DNA from: CAVRXT01 sp049644285
GTDB taxonomy: Bacteria; Acidobacteriota; Terriglobia; Acidiferrales; UBA7541
Assembly (NCBI GenBank): GCA_049644285.1
Contig: JBARRP010000023.1
Coordinates: 1-64,000 of the forward strand
DNA: 64,000 nt
Reading direction: 5' to 3'
How positions within the stretch are numbered: the stretch's first letter is position 1; the number at the start of each line of letters is the position of its first letter. Positions 8,593-18,709 of this stretch are shown one piece after another. The notes beneath the pieces were generated by a model, which was not told the DNA's origin, did no database searches, and saw only the letters and a list, made by a program, of their open reading frames with translations. The position numbers were made by a program, and so were the translations under genes.

Positions 8593-10771
8593 ATGAACAA
8601 AGAGCAAGCAGGTGCGCGGCAAGAGGCCCGTGGAACAGGAAAGCTAAAGCCAGGCGGGCGCGAGGTAAGAGCGGGATGGTGGGCCAGCAGGTTCCTCGAG
8701 GTCAAGTCTCGTCGCGAGAAGCTCGGTTGGCTATGCGGGCTAGCGGTGGTGGGACTCGCTGCCACGGCCTTGCTAACGGTTCACGTGGCCGCTCAGTCGA
8801 GCAATCTCAATGGGCACGTCCTCGCGAAGCACACACCTGGCTTTATCGCCCGAGCAAAGGATATGGGGCCGGAAGATTCCTCCAAGATGGTCACCGTGAC
8901 ATTGTGGTTGCGGATGCATAATACTGACGCCCTTGATGCGGTGGTGCAGCAGCTCTACGACCCGAGTTCTTCGAACTATCATCACTGGCTGACGCAGGCA
9001 GAATTCAACGCCAGTTACGCGCCGAAGGCCGAAGAAGCCGCCGCCGTGCAGAATTTTCTTGCAGGGCACAACCTAAGCCTCGTCTCCACCGGCGAGCACA
9101 ACTTCTACGTCAAGGCGCAAGGCGCTGTGGCGGATTTGCAGAAGACTTTTCACGTTCAGATCAACAAGTTCAATATGCACGGGGAGACTTACCGCGCGAA
9201 CACCTCCGACCCCGTGATCGATGATCCAGCCGGCGCTCATGTTCTCGCCATCAGGAGGCTTGCACGACTATCGGCCACGGCTGAATTTCGTTCGCCCGAG
9301 CATCAACGGCCAGCCACCTGTACGGGTCGCGGTTAGCGCCAGCACGAATGGGCTTTTCTTCTCTCCGCAGTGTTTCCGGGAACCGGAATTCCAGTCCTTC
9401 ACCACGAACGGCGGGCTGCCGAAGGCATTCTACTTCGGTAATCGCTACGGGGCAGACATCACCAACACCACCCAGGGGCAATTGCCTCCCTGCGGCTATT
9501 CCCCCAGCGATATCCAGACTGCCTACAAACTCAAGCAGCTTTATAAACAAGGTCTCGACGGCACGGGCCAATCCGTTGTTATCGTCGATCCATGTGGTTC
9601 ACCAACGATTCAGGCCGACGCCGAGCTCTTCCCGCAAGTCTATGGACTGCCGGACTTGACGCCCTCCAACTTCAAGATCGTGGGAACTTCCCCAGCGGGT
9701 TGCGACCCGAGCGGGGGCGGCGCCGGTGAGACGACGCTCGATGTCGAGTAGGCCCACGCGGTCGCCCCGGGCGCGACGATCTACCTGGTCATCTCGCCAA
9801 GCTTTTTCTTTAATGACCTGGACGCCGCGATTCTGACTGCCGTCACTAATCATTTCGGAAACGTAATTTCCAATTCTTACGGGGCTCCGGAAAGCCTCCT
9901 CGATTCCTCGGTCTTTAATCCGACGGACGCCATCCTCGAGATGGCGGCGGCGCAAGGCATCGCCGTGAACTATTCTTCGGGGGACAACGGAGACTGGTTC
10001 AATTTGCTGGGCTTTACGGACGTGCAGTATCCGGCCAGCTCCCCATTCGCCACCGCAGTTGGCGGCACCAGCTTGGCGCTCAAGCCGGACAAGAGCATCG
10101 CTTTCCAAACAGGGTGGGGAAATAATGCGACAGTGCTCGCCGCCATGATTCCGGGCAACACCGCTGTTGCGGTGCCTCCGAACAACCGGGGCTTCCAAGG
10201 AGGCGCAGGCGGCGGAAGCAGCGGAGGCTACACGAAGCCGAGCTTCCAAAAAGGACTGCCCGGTTCCGCCCGCCTGATTCCGGACATCGCGTACCTGGCG
10301 GACCCGTTCACCGGCGTTGAGGACATCCAAACGTTTGGGACTCAGCAATTCGTGTCCCTGGTGGGCGGCACCAGTCTGTCTTGCCCGATGTTTTCTGCCC
10401 TGTGGGCGATTGCAGCGCAGCGAGCCCATGAACCGCTTGGCCAGGCAGCTCACTTGGTGTATCGCTTGCCGGAGAATGCGGTCACAGACGTGGTGCCGTT
10501 CCCCTCGTTTTTCAATGTGAGCGGCGCCACGATCACGTCCACCGCTTTCAACTTCTATTTTCCAGACCAGTTGGCTGCTCCCCTGGGCAACACGAAGGAG
10601 TACGTGAGCGCTCTCTACAACTTTGGGTCTCCGCAGGGCTTGTCGGGCTGGTTCGTCCTCACCTTTGGCACCGATTCCTCTCTGACCACCGCCGTCGGCT
10701 GGGACAACGTGACCGGCGTCGGTACACCGAATGGCGAGGAGTTCGTGGAGGGAGTCGCGCAGCGGGAGTGA
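8593..10771 (+). pseudogene. sedolisin (S53, pro-kumamolisin type) protease, disrupted
   Basis: Exported acid serine-carboxyl protease gene with two lesions. Frame one (8593 to about 9250) encodes a signal-anchor (LAVVGLAATALLTVHVAAQ) and the S53 pro-domain (YHHWLTQAEF, TFHVQINKF). Near 9250 the reading shifts by one base, an extra A in ATCAGGAGG, into the frame that continues GGLHDYRPR. That frame then meets TAG at 9749 exactly where relatives have Trp (TLDVE-stop-AHAVAPGA), and continues open to 10771. The catalytic Glu/Asp (GETTLDVE), oxyanion Asp (SSGDNGD) and Ser (GGTSLSCPMF) are all still encoded, as is the Ca-binding C-terminus (GWDNVTGVGTPNG). The start has a strong GGGAGGAGG site. 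This is either a young pseudogene or two sequencing errors. Confidence 0.85.
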
Positions 10772-11019
10772 GCCGGAAATAGAACTGAGGAATTGAGTCA
10801 GCCTGAAACTTAAACTCCGAACGCTCAGCGCGAGGGAGCCTTCAGCCGGTCGCTCACGTCGATCCTTGATGTGGCCGGCTTCTTGGCCGAGGTTTCGCTC
10901 GGCGAGGTTGGGCAGACCAGTTTTTTACATCGCAAGCGGGAAAATAGTATGCTTAGAGTTCGCGGTTTTCTCGGAATCTCGTCTGCCTGAGCCGAGAAGA
11001 CGAGCGCATACGTTTTCCA

Positions 11020-14000
11020 GTGCAACCTGCCTACTCACAGCTCGTTCCTTCGACTGCCCTCGAATGGGCCCACCCCATTGTGCGGGAATGGTTCCTGACG
11101 CGGCTCGGCACGCCGACCGAACCGCAGGAGCAGGGCTGGCCGCACATCCTCGCAGGGAAAACGACCCTGATCTCGGCTCCCACGGGCTCAGGAAAGACAC
11201 TGGCGGCGTTTCTCGCATGTATTGATCGGTTGGTGCGGAAGGCGCTCGTGGGCGGACTGACCGATCGCACCGAAATCCTCTACGTTTCACCCTTGAAGGC
11301 GCTCGGGAACGACATCCAAAAAAACCTGGAGATTCCGCTCGGTGAAATCCTGCAATTAGCGGGCGAGCGCGGTCTGCTCATGCCGGAGATTCGCACTGCG
11401 GTGCGTACCGGGGACACTTTGATGCACGAGCGCCGGGCCATGCTCCAGCGGCCGCCGCACATTCTGGTCACCACGCCTGAGTCGCTGTACATACTGCTCA
11501 CGGCGGAAAAGAGCCGCGAGATTCTGAAGTCGGTCGAGACCGTGATTGTGGACGAGATCCACGCGGTGGCCGACGACAAGCGAGGAACGCATCTGGCGCT
11601 TTCGCTGGAGCGATTGGAGGCGCTCACTGGCCGGTCCCTGCTCCGTATCGGTTTGTCCGCCACACAAAAGCCGATTGAATTGATCGCGCACTTCCTGACT
11701 GGCAATAGCCGGCCGGAACCTGTAGTGGTGCAGATCGGGCATCAGCGCGCCCTCGATCTGGCGGTCGAAGTCCCGCGCAGCGAGCTAGGGCCGGTGGCGT
11801 CGCACGAGCTGTGGGACGAAATCTACGACCGCATCGCAGAGCTTGTGCGGCAGCACCGCTCGACCCTGGTATTTGTGAACACCCGGCGGCTGGCGGAGCG
11901 AGTGGCGCATCACCTGGCGGAGCGATTGGGCAATGATGGGGTGGCGACACACCACGGGAGCCTTTCGCGCAAGTTGCGGCTTGCAGCTGAGAAGAAGCTC
12001 AAGGGTGGAGAGGTGCAGGCGCTGGTGGCTACCGCGTCGCTGGAGCTCGGGATCGACATCGGCACGGTGGACCTGGTTTGTCAGATCGGGTCGCCGCGCT
12101 CGATCGCAGTGGGGTTGCAGCGCGTCGGGCGTGCGGGTCACTGGCGCGGGGCTATTTCCAAGGGCCGCATCTTCGCCACCACCCGCGACGAATTGCTGGA
12201 ATGCGCCGCACTGGTGCGCGCCATCCGTTTGGGCGATCTTGACCGCATCGCCATTCCCGAAATGCCCTTGGATATTCTGGCGCAGCAATTAGTCGCACTA
12301 TGCGCGGCCGAGGATTGGAACGAGGAGGAGCTTTTCGCGGTGGTCCGCCGCGCGTATCCCTATCGCGACCTCGATCGCGCTGACTTCGAAGCCATCCTCG
12401 AGATGCTTTCCGAAGGAATCGCGGCGCGCCGCGGGCGCTATGGCACTTACCTGCATCGCGATCGCGTGAACGGGCGCGTTCGTGGGAGGCGAGGCAGCCG
12501 GCTCGCGGCTATCACCAGCGGCGGAGCGATTCCGGACAATGCCCTCTACAGCGTGGTCGCCGAGCCGGAAGGCACAGTCGTCGGCACTGTGGATGAGGAC
12601 TTCGCGGTCGAAAGCCTGCGGGGCGACATCATGCTTCTCGGAAACACCTCCTGGCGCATCCGCCGGGTGCAGGCCGGGCGCGTGCTGGTGGAAGATGCAC
12701 ACGGGGCAGCTCCGAGCGTCCCATTCTGGCGCGGCGAAGCTCCGGCGCGCACCCCGGAACTTTCGGAGCAAGTTGCAGAGCTGCGTGAAAAAATCGATGG
12801 GTTGGTCCCCAACGTAAAGCCCGGGTCTGCATTGAGGGATTTGGCTGAGGCGCGCGACGCCGTGACCTGGCTCAAAGCGGAATGCGGCCTCGACGAGGCA
12901 GGCGCGGAGCAGGCGATGGAACACATCGTCGCGGGACGCGCGGTTCTGGGCGTGGTTCCAACGCAGAAGACCATCGTCGCCGAGCGCTTCTTCGATGAAA
13001 GCGGCGGCATGCAACTTGTGATTCATGCGCCGTTCGGCGGCCGGATCAATAAGGCGTGGGGACTCGCGCTGCGGAAACGTTTCTGCCGGTCTTTCAACTT
13101 GGAATTGCAAGCGGCCGCCACGGACGACGGCCTCAATATTTCGTTGGCGGAGCAGCACAGTTTTCCGCTGGCGGACGTGTTTCAGTTTCTGCATCCGGCT
13201 TCAGTCGAGCAGGTTCTGGAGCAAGCCGTGCTCGCTTCTCCCATCTTCACGGCCCGCTGGCGCTGGAACGCGTCCCGCGCCCTGGTCCTGCTGCGCTTCC
13301 AAGGAGGGAAGAAAGTTCCACCGCCGATTCAGCGCATGCGAGCCGATGATTTGCTGGCTTCGGTTTTCCCGGATGCGGCGGCGTGTCAAGAAAATGTGCC
13401 GGGAGATATGCGCATTCCGAACCATCCGCTCGTACGCGAGGTAATGAAGGACGGATTGACCGAGGCGATGGATATCGAAGGCCTGAAACAAGTCCTGGTG
13501 AAGATTTCCGACGGCCGTATTCGCTGCGTTGCGGTTGATACTCCGGTCCCTTCGCAGTTTTCTCACGAGATCCTGAACGCGAATCCGTTTGCTTACCTCG
13601 ATGACGCGCCACTCGAGGAGCGGCGAGCGCGGGCCGTGGAGATGCGGCGCGTTCTGCCGGAGTCGGTCATCTCCGAAGTCGGGCGGCTTGACCCGGCCGC
13701 AATCGCCGAGGTACGCGAAGAAGCGTGGCCGGATGTACGCGACGCCGACGAACTGCACGACGCGCTGCAAACCTTCATTGCTCTGCCAGAACCACCGAGG
13801 CCGGAGCGCTCCGACGCTGCTGTGCATGAATTTGACGATCCCGGCCAATTGCAGGTGAAGTTGCGGGAGTCCGCGGATACTTGGCACAGCTTCTTTGACC
13901 AACTCGCTTCGCAACGGCGGGTCGGACGCGCCGTAGTCACCGATCGCAGATATTGGGTGGCGGCGGAACGAACGAGAAGCTTCAATCAAATATTCCCGTG

Positions 14001-15375
14001 GGCACGCTTCGAAACACCGGTCGCCGAAATCGAGCGCTCTGCTCCATCGCGCGAGGACGCGCTGTTGGGGCTCGTGGCTGGATGGATGCAGCACATCGGT
14101 CCCACGCGCGCGTGTGACGTTGCCCATCTGCTCGGGCTTCCAGCGGCGGAAATCGACCGGTCGCTTCTGCGGCTCGAGGGCGCCGGCGCGGTGCTCCGCG
14201 GGCAATTTACAGGTGGCTCGACGGCCGAGACCGAGTGGTGCGAGCGGAGGTTGTTGGCGCGGATCCACCGGCTCACGCTCGGAAGACTCCGCAAAGAGAT
14301 CGAACCGGTCACGGCAGCGCAATTCATGCGTTGGCTGCTGCGCTGGCAGCACGTTGCGGAGGGAACGCAGCTTTTTGGCGAGCGTGGCACCTTGGAAGTG
14401 CTGCGACAGCTCCAGGGTTTCGAAGCGCCTGCCAACACGTGGGAGCGGTATATCCTCGCAAGACGGATCGCCAACTACGATCCGAAGGTCCTCGATCAAC
14501 TCTGCCTCACCGGCGCGGTGGGGTGGGGGCGACTCTCGCCTCACCCGGCCACTTTGGAAGCTGCAACGGATGTCCACCGCCGTGTAATTCCGACGCGAGC
14601 GGCTCCCGTTGCATTCTTCGTGCGCGAGGAAGCGGAATGGATGATTCCGCAACATGCGGTGAGTGATGGGGCGGAGCCGCGCGGATTGAGCCCGGGCGCG
14701 CGCGACGTGCTGAAATTCCTGCAGCAACGCGGTGCGTCTTTTTTTACCGACATTGTGCGCGGCGCGGGCAAATTAAAGGCGGAAGTTGAAACGGCGCTGT
14801 GGGAGTTGGTGGCGGCGGGGATGATCACTGCCGACGGCTTCGACAACTTGCGCGCGTTGATCGATCCCAAGCGGCGTGCGGGTCACGGAAGCGGGCGGAA
14901 CGCGCGTCCGCGACACAGCGCCGGACGTTGGTCTTTGCTCTACGCGGGTGAGGTCCCCGACCGTGCGAGAGCGCTTGAGTCAACGTGCTGGATGCTGCTC
15001 CGACGTTACGGCGTGGTCTTCCGTGAAGTTCTCGCGCGAGAGAGCATTGTGCCCAAATGGCGTGAGGTGTTGATGGCCCTGCGACGACTCGAGGATCGCG
15101 GCGAGATACGGGGCGGAAGGTTTGTGAGCGGCCTTCTGGGTGAGCAGTTTGCGCTGTCGGTGGCGGTGGAGTCCTTGCGAGCTTCTCGCGCGCAACAACC
15201 ATCTGGAGAAACCCTTACGATCTCAGCCGCTGACCCGCTCAACCTCGTGGGCACGCTGGTGCCAGGCGACCGGGTAGCCGCGATTTCCGGCAACGTTGTG
15301 ATCCTCCGCGATGGAATTCCGGTGAGCGAGGCTGATTCCGCCGCGTCCCCGGAGCGCCTCGCCGCCGCACACTGA
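11020..15375 (+). CDS. lhr: Lhr-type large DEAD/DEAH helicase
   Basis: Superfamily 2 DNA/RNA helicase of 1451 aa, the length of full Lhr proteins (about 1,400-1,550 aa), implicated in DNA repair. Seen: Walker A SAPTGSGKT (residues 52-60), motif II VDEIH (about 177), motif III SATQKP (about 215), and the helicase C-terminal motifs ATASLELGIDIG and QRVGRAGHWRG (about 338-380). These are followed by the Lhr winged-helix/domain-4 region and a long C-terminal extension (about 850-1451). The GTG at 11020 places the first conserved block near residue 15 as in relatives. It stands alone, between the broken protease and a small membrane protein. No frameshift or lesion seen. Cytoplasmic, ATP-dependent 3'-5' translocase by family knowledge. 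Confidence 0.92.
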   Translation: MQPAYSQLVPSTALEWAHPIVREWFLTRLGTPTEPQEQGWPHILAGKTTLISAPTGSGKTLAAFLACIDRLVRKALVGGLTDRTEILYVSPLKALGNDIQKNLEIPLGEILQLAGERGLLMPEIRTAVRTGDTLMHERRAMLQRPPHILVTTPESLYILLTAEKSREILKSVETVIVDEIHAVADDKRGTHLALSLERLEALTGRSLLRIGLSATQKPIELIAHFLTGNSRPEPVVVQIGHQRALDLAVEVPRSELGPVASHELWDEIYDRIAELVRQHRSTLVFVNTRRLAERVAHHLAERLGNDGVATHHGSLSRKLRLAAEKKLKGGEVQALVATASLELGIDIGTVDLVCQIGSPRSIAVGLQRVGRAGHWRGAISKGRIFATTRDELLECAALVRAIRLGDLDRIAIPEMPLDILAQQLVALCAAEDWNEEELFAVVRRAYPYRDLDRADFEAILEMLSEGIAARRGRYGTYLHRDRVNGRVRGRRGSRLAAITSGGAIPDNALYSVVAEPEGTVVGTVDEDFAVESLRGDIMLLGNTSWRIRRVQAGRVLVEDAHGAAPSVPFWRGEAPARTPELSEQVAELREKIDGLVPNVKPGSALRDLAEARDAVTWLKAECGLDEAGAEQAMEHIVAGRAVLGVVPTQKTIVAERFFDESGGMQLVIHAPFGGRINKAWGLALRKRFCRSFNLELQAAATDDGLNISLAEQHSFPLADVFQFLHPASVEQVLEQAVLASPIFTARWRWNASRALVLLRFQGGKKVPPPIQRMRADDLLASVFPDAAACQENVPGDMRIPNHPLVREVMKDGLTEAMDIEGLKQVLVKISDGRIRCVAVDTPVPSQFSHEILNANPFAYLDDAPLEERRARAVEMRRVLPESVISEVGRLDPAAIAEVREEAWPDVRDADELHDALQTFIALPEPPRPERSDAAVHEFDDPGQLQVKLRESADTWHSFFDQLASQRRVGRAVVTDRRYWVAAERTRSFNQIFPWARFETPVAEIERSAPSREDALLGLVAGWMQHIGPTRACDVAHLLGLPAAEIDRSLLRLEGAGAVLRGQFTGGSTAETEWCERRLLARIHRLTLGRLRKEIEPVTAAQFMRWLLRWQHVAEGTQLFGERGTLEVLRQLQGFEAPANTWERYILARRIANYDPKVLDQLCLTGAVGWGRLSPHPATLEAATDVHRRVIPTRAAPVAFFVREEAEWMIPQHAVSDGAEPRGLSPGARDVLKFLQQRGASFFTDIVRGAGKLKAEVETALWELVAAGMITADGFDNLRALIDPKRRAGHGSGRNARPRHSAGRWSLLYAGEVPDRARALESTCWMLLRRYGVVFREVLARESIVPKWREVLMALRRLEDRGEIRGGRFVSGLLGEQFALSVAVESLRASRAQQPSGETLTISAADPLNLVGTLVPGDRVAAISGNVVILRDGIPVSEADSAASPERLAAAH

Positions 15376-15516
15376 CCAGCATAACGAGCCTGCCCCTCGA
15401 AATATCAGCCACACCACACTTTCTTGGCGCTGTGCTACTGGCTCTCGGGTTTCTACACCCGCAAGCTGCGCGCTCTGCAGTACTCACACGGCTGAGTGCT
15501 ATATTACGAGGATTCT

Positions 15517-15903
15517 ATGCGGGCGTTCTTTTGGGTTTTCGGCATCCTCAGCGCGGCGAATGGTCTGTGGATGATTCTGTCGCCGGGCGGATGGTTCTAC
15601 GGTCTCCCCGCCGGAGTGCCGGATACCGGACCGCTTAACGCGCATTTCGTGCGCGATGTCGGCGCCGCTTATCTTACTTTCGGAATCGCCTTCTGCTTGG
15701 CTGCTCCGCACGCCCTACGTCACCGGGGCGTGGTGCTGACCGCTACGGTGTTCTACGTGCTGCATGCCCTTTTTCACGTGTTCGACTTGGCCACCGGAAG
15801 GCTGGGTCCTCATCACTGGCTCCTCGATCTGCCCGGCGTGTTTCTTCCGGCGATCATTCTGTTGGTGTTCTGCGCGCCCCGCTGGTGGTCAGCTTATGAC
15901 TGA
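15517..15903 (+). CDS. small four-helix membrane protein, hypothetical
   Basis: 128-aa protein with about four hydrophobic segments: AFFWVFGILSAANGLWMIL, AAYLTFGIAFCLAAPHAL, VVLTATVFYVLHALFHVF and FLPAIILLVFCA. The ATG at 15517 is preferred over one seven codons upstream because GAGG precedes it at good spacing, and a TATATT hexamer lies about 12 bp before it. The last residues are RWWSAYD. No catalytic motif is visible; the helix pattern is like small uncharacterised integral membrane proteins of acidobacteria. Its 3' end overlaps the convergent GspA-like gene by 10 bp. Confidence 0.65.
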   Translation: MRAFFWVFGILSAANGLWMILSPGGWFYGLPAGVPDTGPLNAHFVRDVGAAYLTFGIAFCLAAPHALRHRGVVLTATVFYVLHALFHVFDLATGRLGPHHWLLDLPGVFLPAIILLVFCAPRWWSAYD

Positions 15904-17660
15904 GCCGAGCGCGCCTTGTAGACATCTTGATCCGGTTTACGCCGCTGCGATTGAGCGAGTGGTTGCCGTAGCCACCGAAGCAAAGACGCGGTGGTCTGCT
16001 GCCACGTGGCTGGCGCGAACGCGGACAAATAACTGTTTCGCCGCACCGGTGACCGCCAAAAGAACGACTGATGCGGAGGTCGAATCGGCACGCCCCCCGG
16101 GCTGTGTCGCGCACGATCACGATACGCTCGCCAATGCCGTTGTACTCGACGGAGTGATTCTTGCAAACGGCGGAGCAAAGACGCTGTCCTTGGCCGCCAC
16201 GCCGCTGGAGAAACGACGGAAACGCATTTATCTCGCCACTTGGGCCACCACGCGTACAGAGACTGCCTCAAGCGAGGAATGGGCGTCGGAGTGAGTCTGC
16301 GGGTAAATTCCTCCGCGCGGACCCCGTGCGGGCGGAGCGCGTCCTCATCAAGGGCTGAAATCTGATTGCGCGCTGTGGCCGACACAACTTCCGACTGCGT
16401 ATTCGCTTCTGGTGCGGGAACAACCGGAGACGATGCGATTGGCGCGGGGGTCCTCACGACTTCAGAAGCATGTCGAGCGGTGCCGGCAGGAGCGGACGCC
16501 GGCCATTTCAAGGGCCAGTATTTCCGCCGCTGTCTTGGCGTGAACGCAGCCGTCGGCTGAACTGGGGCGTTCATGAAGGCGGGCGACTCCGAGCGGCTTG
16601 TAACTGCCGGGATTTCCTCGCGATGCGGGATAGCGGGAACGGGTGGTTGATTTGAGCTGAGCGCCGGCTTGAAGTCAGGGAGGTAAGCTGAAATACCCGC
16701 CATCGGTGCGTGAGATCGTCCCCTCGGATCCGATTCGTGCGCTGCGGGCCGCTGTATCCGTGCGCTCTCAAAGATCGATTGGATGGTGGCCTGGTTGGCG
16801 CTCGCAGCGCCGGAAGCTGCAGTCAAGTGGAAAGGACGGACTTCGTCGAGCTGGAGCTCGCGCGTGACCGCTTCGACGAGGTGCACCGGAACCGGCTGCA
16901 CCTGGTCGGCGTAGGCATTGATCAGCGCGTGCTCGCAGACAAGGTTGATCACTCGGGGAATCCCGCGCGCGTAAAAATGAACTGCATCCATCGCCTCGGC
17001 CACAAAGATGGTTTTGCTGTTGCCGCCGGCGATACGCAGCCGCTGCTCGATGTATGCGCGGGTCTCCTCGCGCGTGAGGGGAGCAATCCTGCAGCGAAGT
17101 GTGATGCGCTGCCGAAGCTGACGCAGCTCCGGTCGAGTGAGCTTGTCCTCCAGCTCCGGCTGGCCTGCGAGGACGATCTGCAGCAGCTTTTCGCGAGGAG
17201 TTTCCAGATTCAGCAGCAAACGAATTTCTTCGAGCACATCGGATGACAGACCCTGCGCCTCGTCCACGATCAGCACCGGGCCCTCGCCTGCGGCGTAATG
17301 ATCGATCAGCCATTGGTTGAGGCACATCAACGGATTACCGTTATGCCGTGGGTCGAGGCGAATTCCAAAGTCCGCCAGCATGAAATCGAATAGCTGGCCC
17401 TTGTCCAGCTGCGAGTTGAAAACAAATGCGGTGGGCGTCCGCAGCCGGCGCAGCCAATCGAGCAATTGGTTGATCAGAATCGTCTTGCCCGTCCCGACTT
17501 CGCCGGTGAGGAGGATGAAGCCCTTGCGGGTCTGAATTCCGTAGGAAAGCTCATGCAGAGCCTCCTGGGTTTGCCGGGTGAGAAACAGATAGCGTGGATC
17601 AGGATTAACGTTGAAGGGATTCTCGCGCAGGCCAAAGAAATGAAAAAAGGTATTGTTCAT
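15894..17660 (-). CDS. GspA/ExeA-like AAA ATPase
   Basis: ATPase of the ExeA/GspA family, 588 aa, which in studied systems helps assemble secretion or envelope machinery through peptidoglycan. The N-terminus FFGLRENPFNVNPDPRYLF and Walker A LTGEVGTGKT (about residues 52-61) are diagnostic, with Walker B VLIVDEAQG (about 130-138) and sensor-region QRITLRCRI. After the AAA domain (about 1-270) comes a Pro/Arg-rich, poorly conserved tail. No peptidoglycan-binding domain or membrane segment is evident. The tail has an internal duplication: residues about 471-508 and 533-574 share the pattern SPAAW/APATW, TASLLR and RVQR/QSQR. No other secretion genes are nearby, so the partner is unknown. Confidence 0.85.
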   Translation of the reverse strand: MNNTFFHFFGLRENPFNVNPDPRYLFLTRQTQEALHELSYGIQTRKGFILLTGEVGTGKTILINQLLDWLRRLRTPTAFVFNSQLDKGQLFDFMLADFGIRLDPRHNGNPLMCLNQWLIDHYAAGEGPVLIVDEAQGLSSDVLEEIRLLLNLETPREKLLQIVLAGQPELEDKLTRPELRQLRQRITLRCRIAPLTREETRAYIEQRLRIAGGNSKTIFVAEAMDAVHFYARGIPRVINLVCEHALINAYADQVQPVPVHLVEAVTRELQLDEVRPFHLTAASGAASANQATIQSIFESARIQRPAAHESDPRGRSHAPMAGISAYLPDFKPALSSNQPPVPAIPHREEIPAVTSRSESPAFMNAPVQPTAAFTPRQRRKYWPLKWPASAPAGTARHASEVVRTPAPIASSPVVPAPEANTQSEVVSATARNQISALDEDALRPHGVRAEEFTRRLTPTPIPRLRQSLYAWWPKWRDKCVSVVSPAAWRPRTASLLRRLQESLRRVQRHWRAYRDRARHSPGGVPIRPPHQSFFWRSPVRRNSYLSAFAPATWQQTTASLLRWLRQPLAQSQRRKPDQDVYKARSAQS

Positions 17661-17964
17661 CTTTGCCTACTGAAGCAAGCCGACCCCCGACTCAGTCTCT
17701 TACTGGCAAATCTGTAGAACTCTATTTTCTAGCAGTGATTGTACACTCGCATCCATCGGGTAAAGACATTAGTTTTCGGGGAAAATTGGTTGTAGGACTT
17801 CTAGGAGTCCCAGACCCAGGCCATCGTTCTTTGATGAGTTGCGGACGCTTTCAATAATTTTCGCCTGAGGTCAACCGTTCGAGTTGCATAGCTCTTTGAC
17901 GGGGCAAAGGTTGAGGTACAATTCCGGTCGAAGTCACTTCGGCCATTCACCGCAGATCTCCTTC
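17661..17964. other. 304-bp divergent intergenic region
   Basis: It separates the leftward GspA-like gene from the rightward small basic-protein gene. It is AT-richer than its surroundings and includes a near-palindrome GGACTTCTAGGAGTCC around 17797-17812 (one mismatched base pair in the dyad). A promoter-like pair toward the small gene is listed separately. No coding frame is convincing. Confidence 0.45.
17895..17922 (+). promoter_or_regulatory. candidate sigma-70 promoter for the small basic-protein gene
   Basis: TTTGAC at 17895-17900 and TACAAT at 17917-17922 are separated by 16 bp, close to the sigma-70 consensus in both hexamers. The downstream ATG is 43 bp beyond the -10 element. Prediction from sequence only. 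Confidence 0.4.
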
Positions 17965-18123
17965 ATGAAGCCGCGACGGCACAAACGGAAAATTGACGTT
18001 CCCAGCGAAGCGCGGCGGCGAGCGCGCGACGTGATCGGGCTCCCGCCTCCGGAGAAGGCAATCGCAGACAAGCGCCGCAAGCCTCCCAAGCACAAAAAGA
18101 AGCTATTGGAAGAATTCGAATAG
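17965..18123 (+). CDS. small highly basic protein, hypothetical
   Basis: 52-aa protein starting at the ATG at 17965. It is almost one-third Lys/Arg (MKPRRHKRKIDVPSEARRRA at the start, DKRRKPPKHKKKLLEE near the end), with a central IGLPPPEKAIADK segment. No transmembrane or signal sequence. The mix of basic clusters around a Pro-rich centre, and the stop followed by normal intergenic DNA, suggest a real nucleic-acid- or ribosome-associated small protein. I have an impression of similar short proteins in other acidobacteria but cannot confirm it. A promoter-like sequence lies just upstream; the Shine-Dalgarno signal is weak. Confidence 0.5.
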   Translation: MKPRRHKRKIDVPSEARRRARDVIGLPPPEKAIADKRRKPPKHKKKLLEEFE

Positions 18124-18214
18124 GCGCAAGGGCGGGACTCTGCTTGAGGGCAACAACCATCTGGGCCGTGCGAGGAACTGCATTCGGCTCCGACCGAGCC
18201 TAGTTCTTCGAGCC

Positions 18215-18709
18215 TCAACCGGGTTTGGAGTCGGGGATGACTTCACCGGGGTGGAAGACCGGGGAAGCGGTCTTGCCGCTGGCTCGAGCCACTTCTGCGT
18301 TCATCTTTTCGATTTCGGCGCGCGAGAACCCGATCGAGCTGGCCTTGACCTGCCCATCCGGCGCGATCAAGAAAATACTCGGGACGTTGGTGAGCCCGAA
18401 CTGATTGGACACCGGGTAGCCGTCTGCATCGACCAGCGCGGGGAACTTGATCCCGTATTCCTGGCAGAATTCCTTGGTGTCAGCGGCGTCATCCTGTGAA
18501 ATCGCCCAGAATGAAGCCTTCGCGTCGCCGTAAGCTTCGTAGAGCCGCTCGAGGAACGGAAATGTGAACTGGCAAACGGGGCAGCTCACCTTGAAAAACG
18601 CCACCAGCACGGGGCCCTTTCGCAGGGCTTCCGCGAGCGAGTATCGCTTTCCATCTGCGGCAGTAAGGGAAAAAGTTGGCGCCGCAGTCCCCGACTGGAT
18701 CGTGGCCAT
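18215..18709 (-). CDS. peroxiredoxin/TlpA-like redoxin
   Basis: Thioredoxin-fold protein of 164 aa. It has the AhpC/TSA-redoxin layout: GTAAPTFSLTAADGKRYSL at the N-terminus, FFKVSCPVCQFTFPF with a CPVC active site (about residues 43-46), ISQDD, and the cis-Pro segment NVPSIFLI (about 107-114). The start at 18709 is preferred over 18757 because GGAGG lies 11 nt upstream and it trims a non-conserved Arg-rich leader. No signal peptide, so probably cytoplasmic. The CPVC pair supports thiol-disulfide exchange or hydroperoxide reduction. It stands alone between two small intergenic stretches. Confidence 0.82.
   Translation of the reverse strand: MATIQSGTAAPTFSLTAADGKRYSLAEALRKGPVLVAFFKVSCPVCQFTFPFLERLYEAYGDAKASFWAISQDDAADTKEFCQEYGIKFPALVDADGYPVSNQFGLTNVPSIFLIAPDGQVKASSIGFSRAEIEKMNAEVARASGKTASPVFHPGEVIPDSKPG

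Noticed and set aside
10825..11025. Leftward 66-codon frame between the protease and helicase genes
   Set aside because: No ribosome site and no recognisable domain; overlaps the helicase start. Kept out for lack of support.
13201..14727. Leftward frame of 508 codons inside the helicase gene
   Set aside because: Antisense shadow of the Lhr C-terminal region; Arg/Pro/His-rich with no motif or ribosome site.
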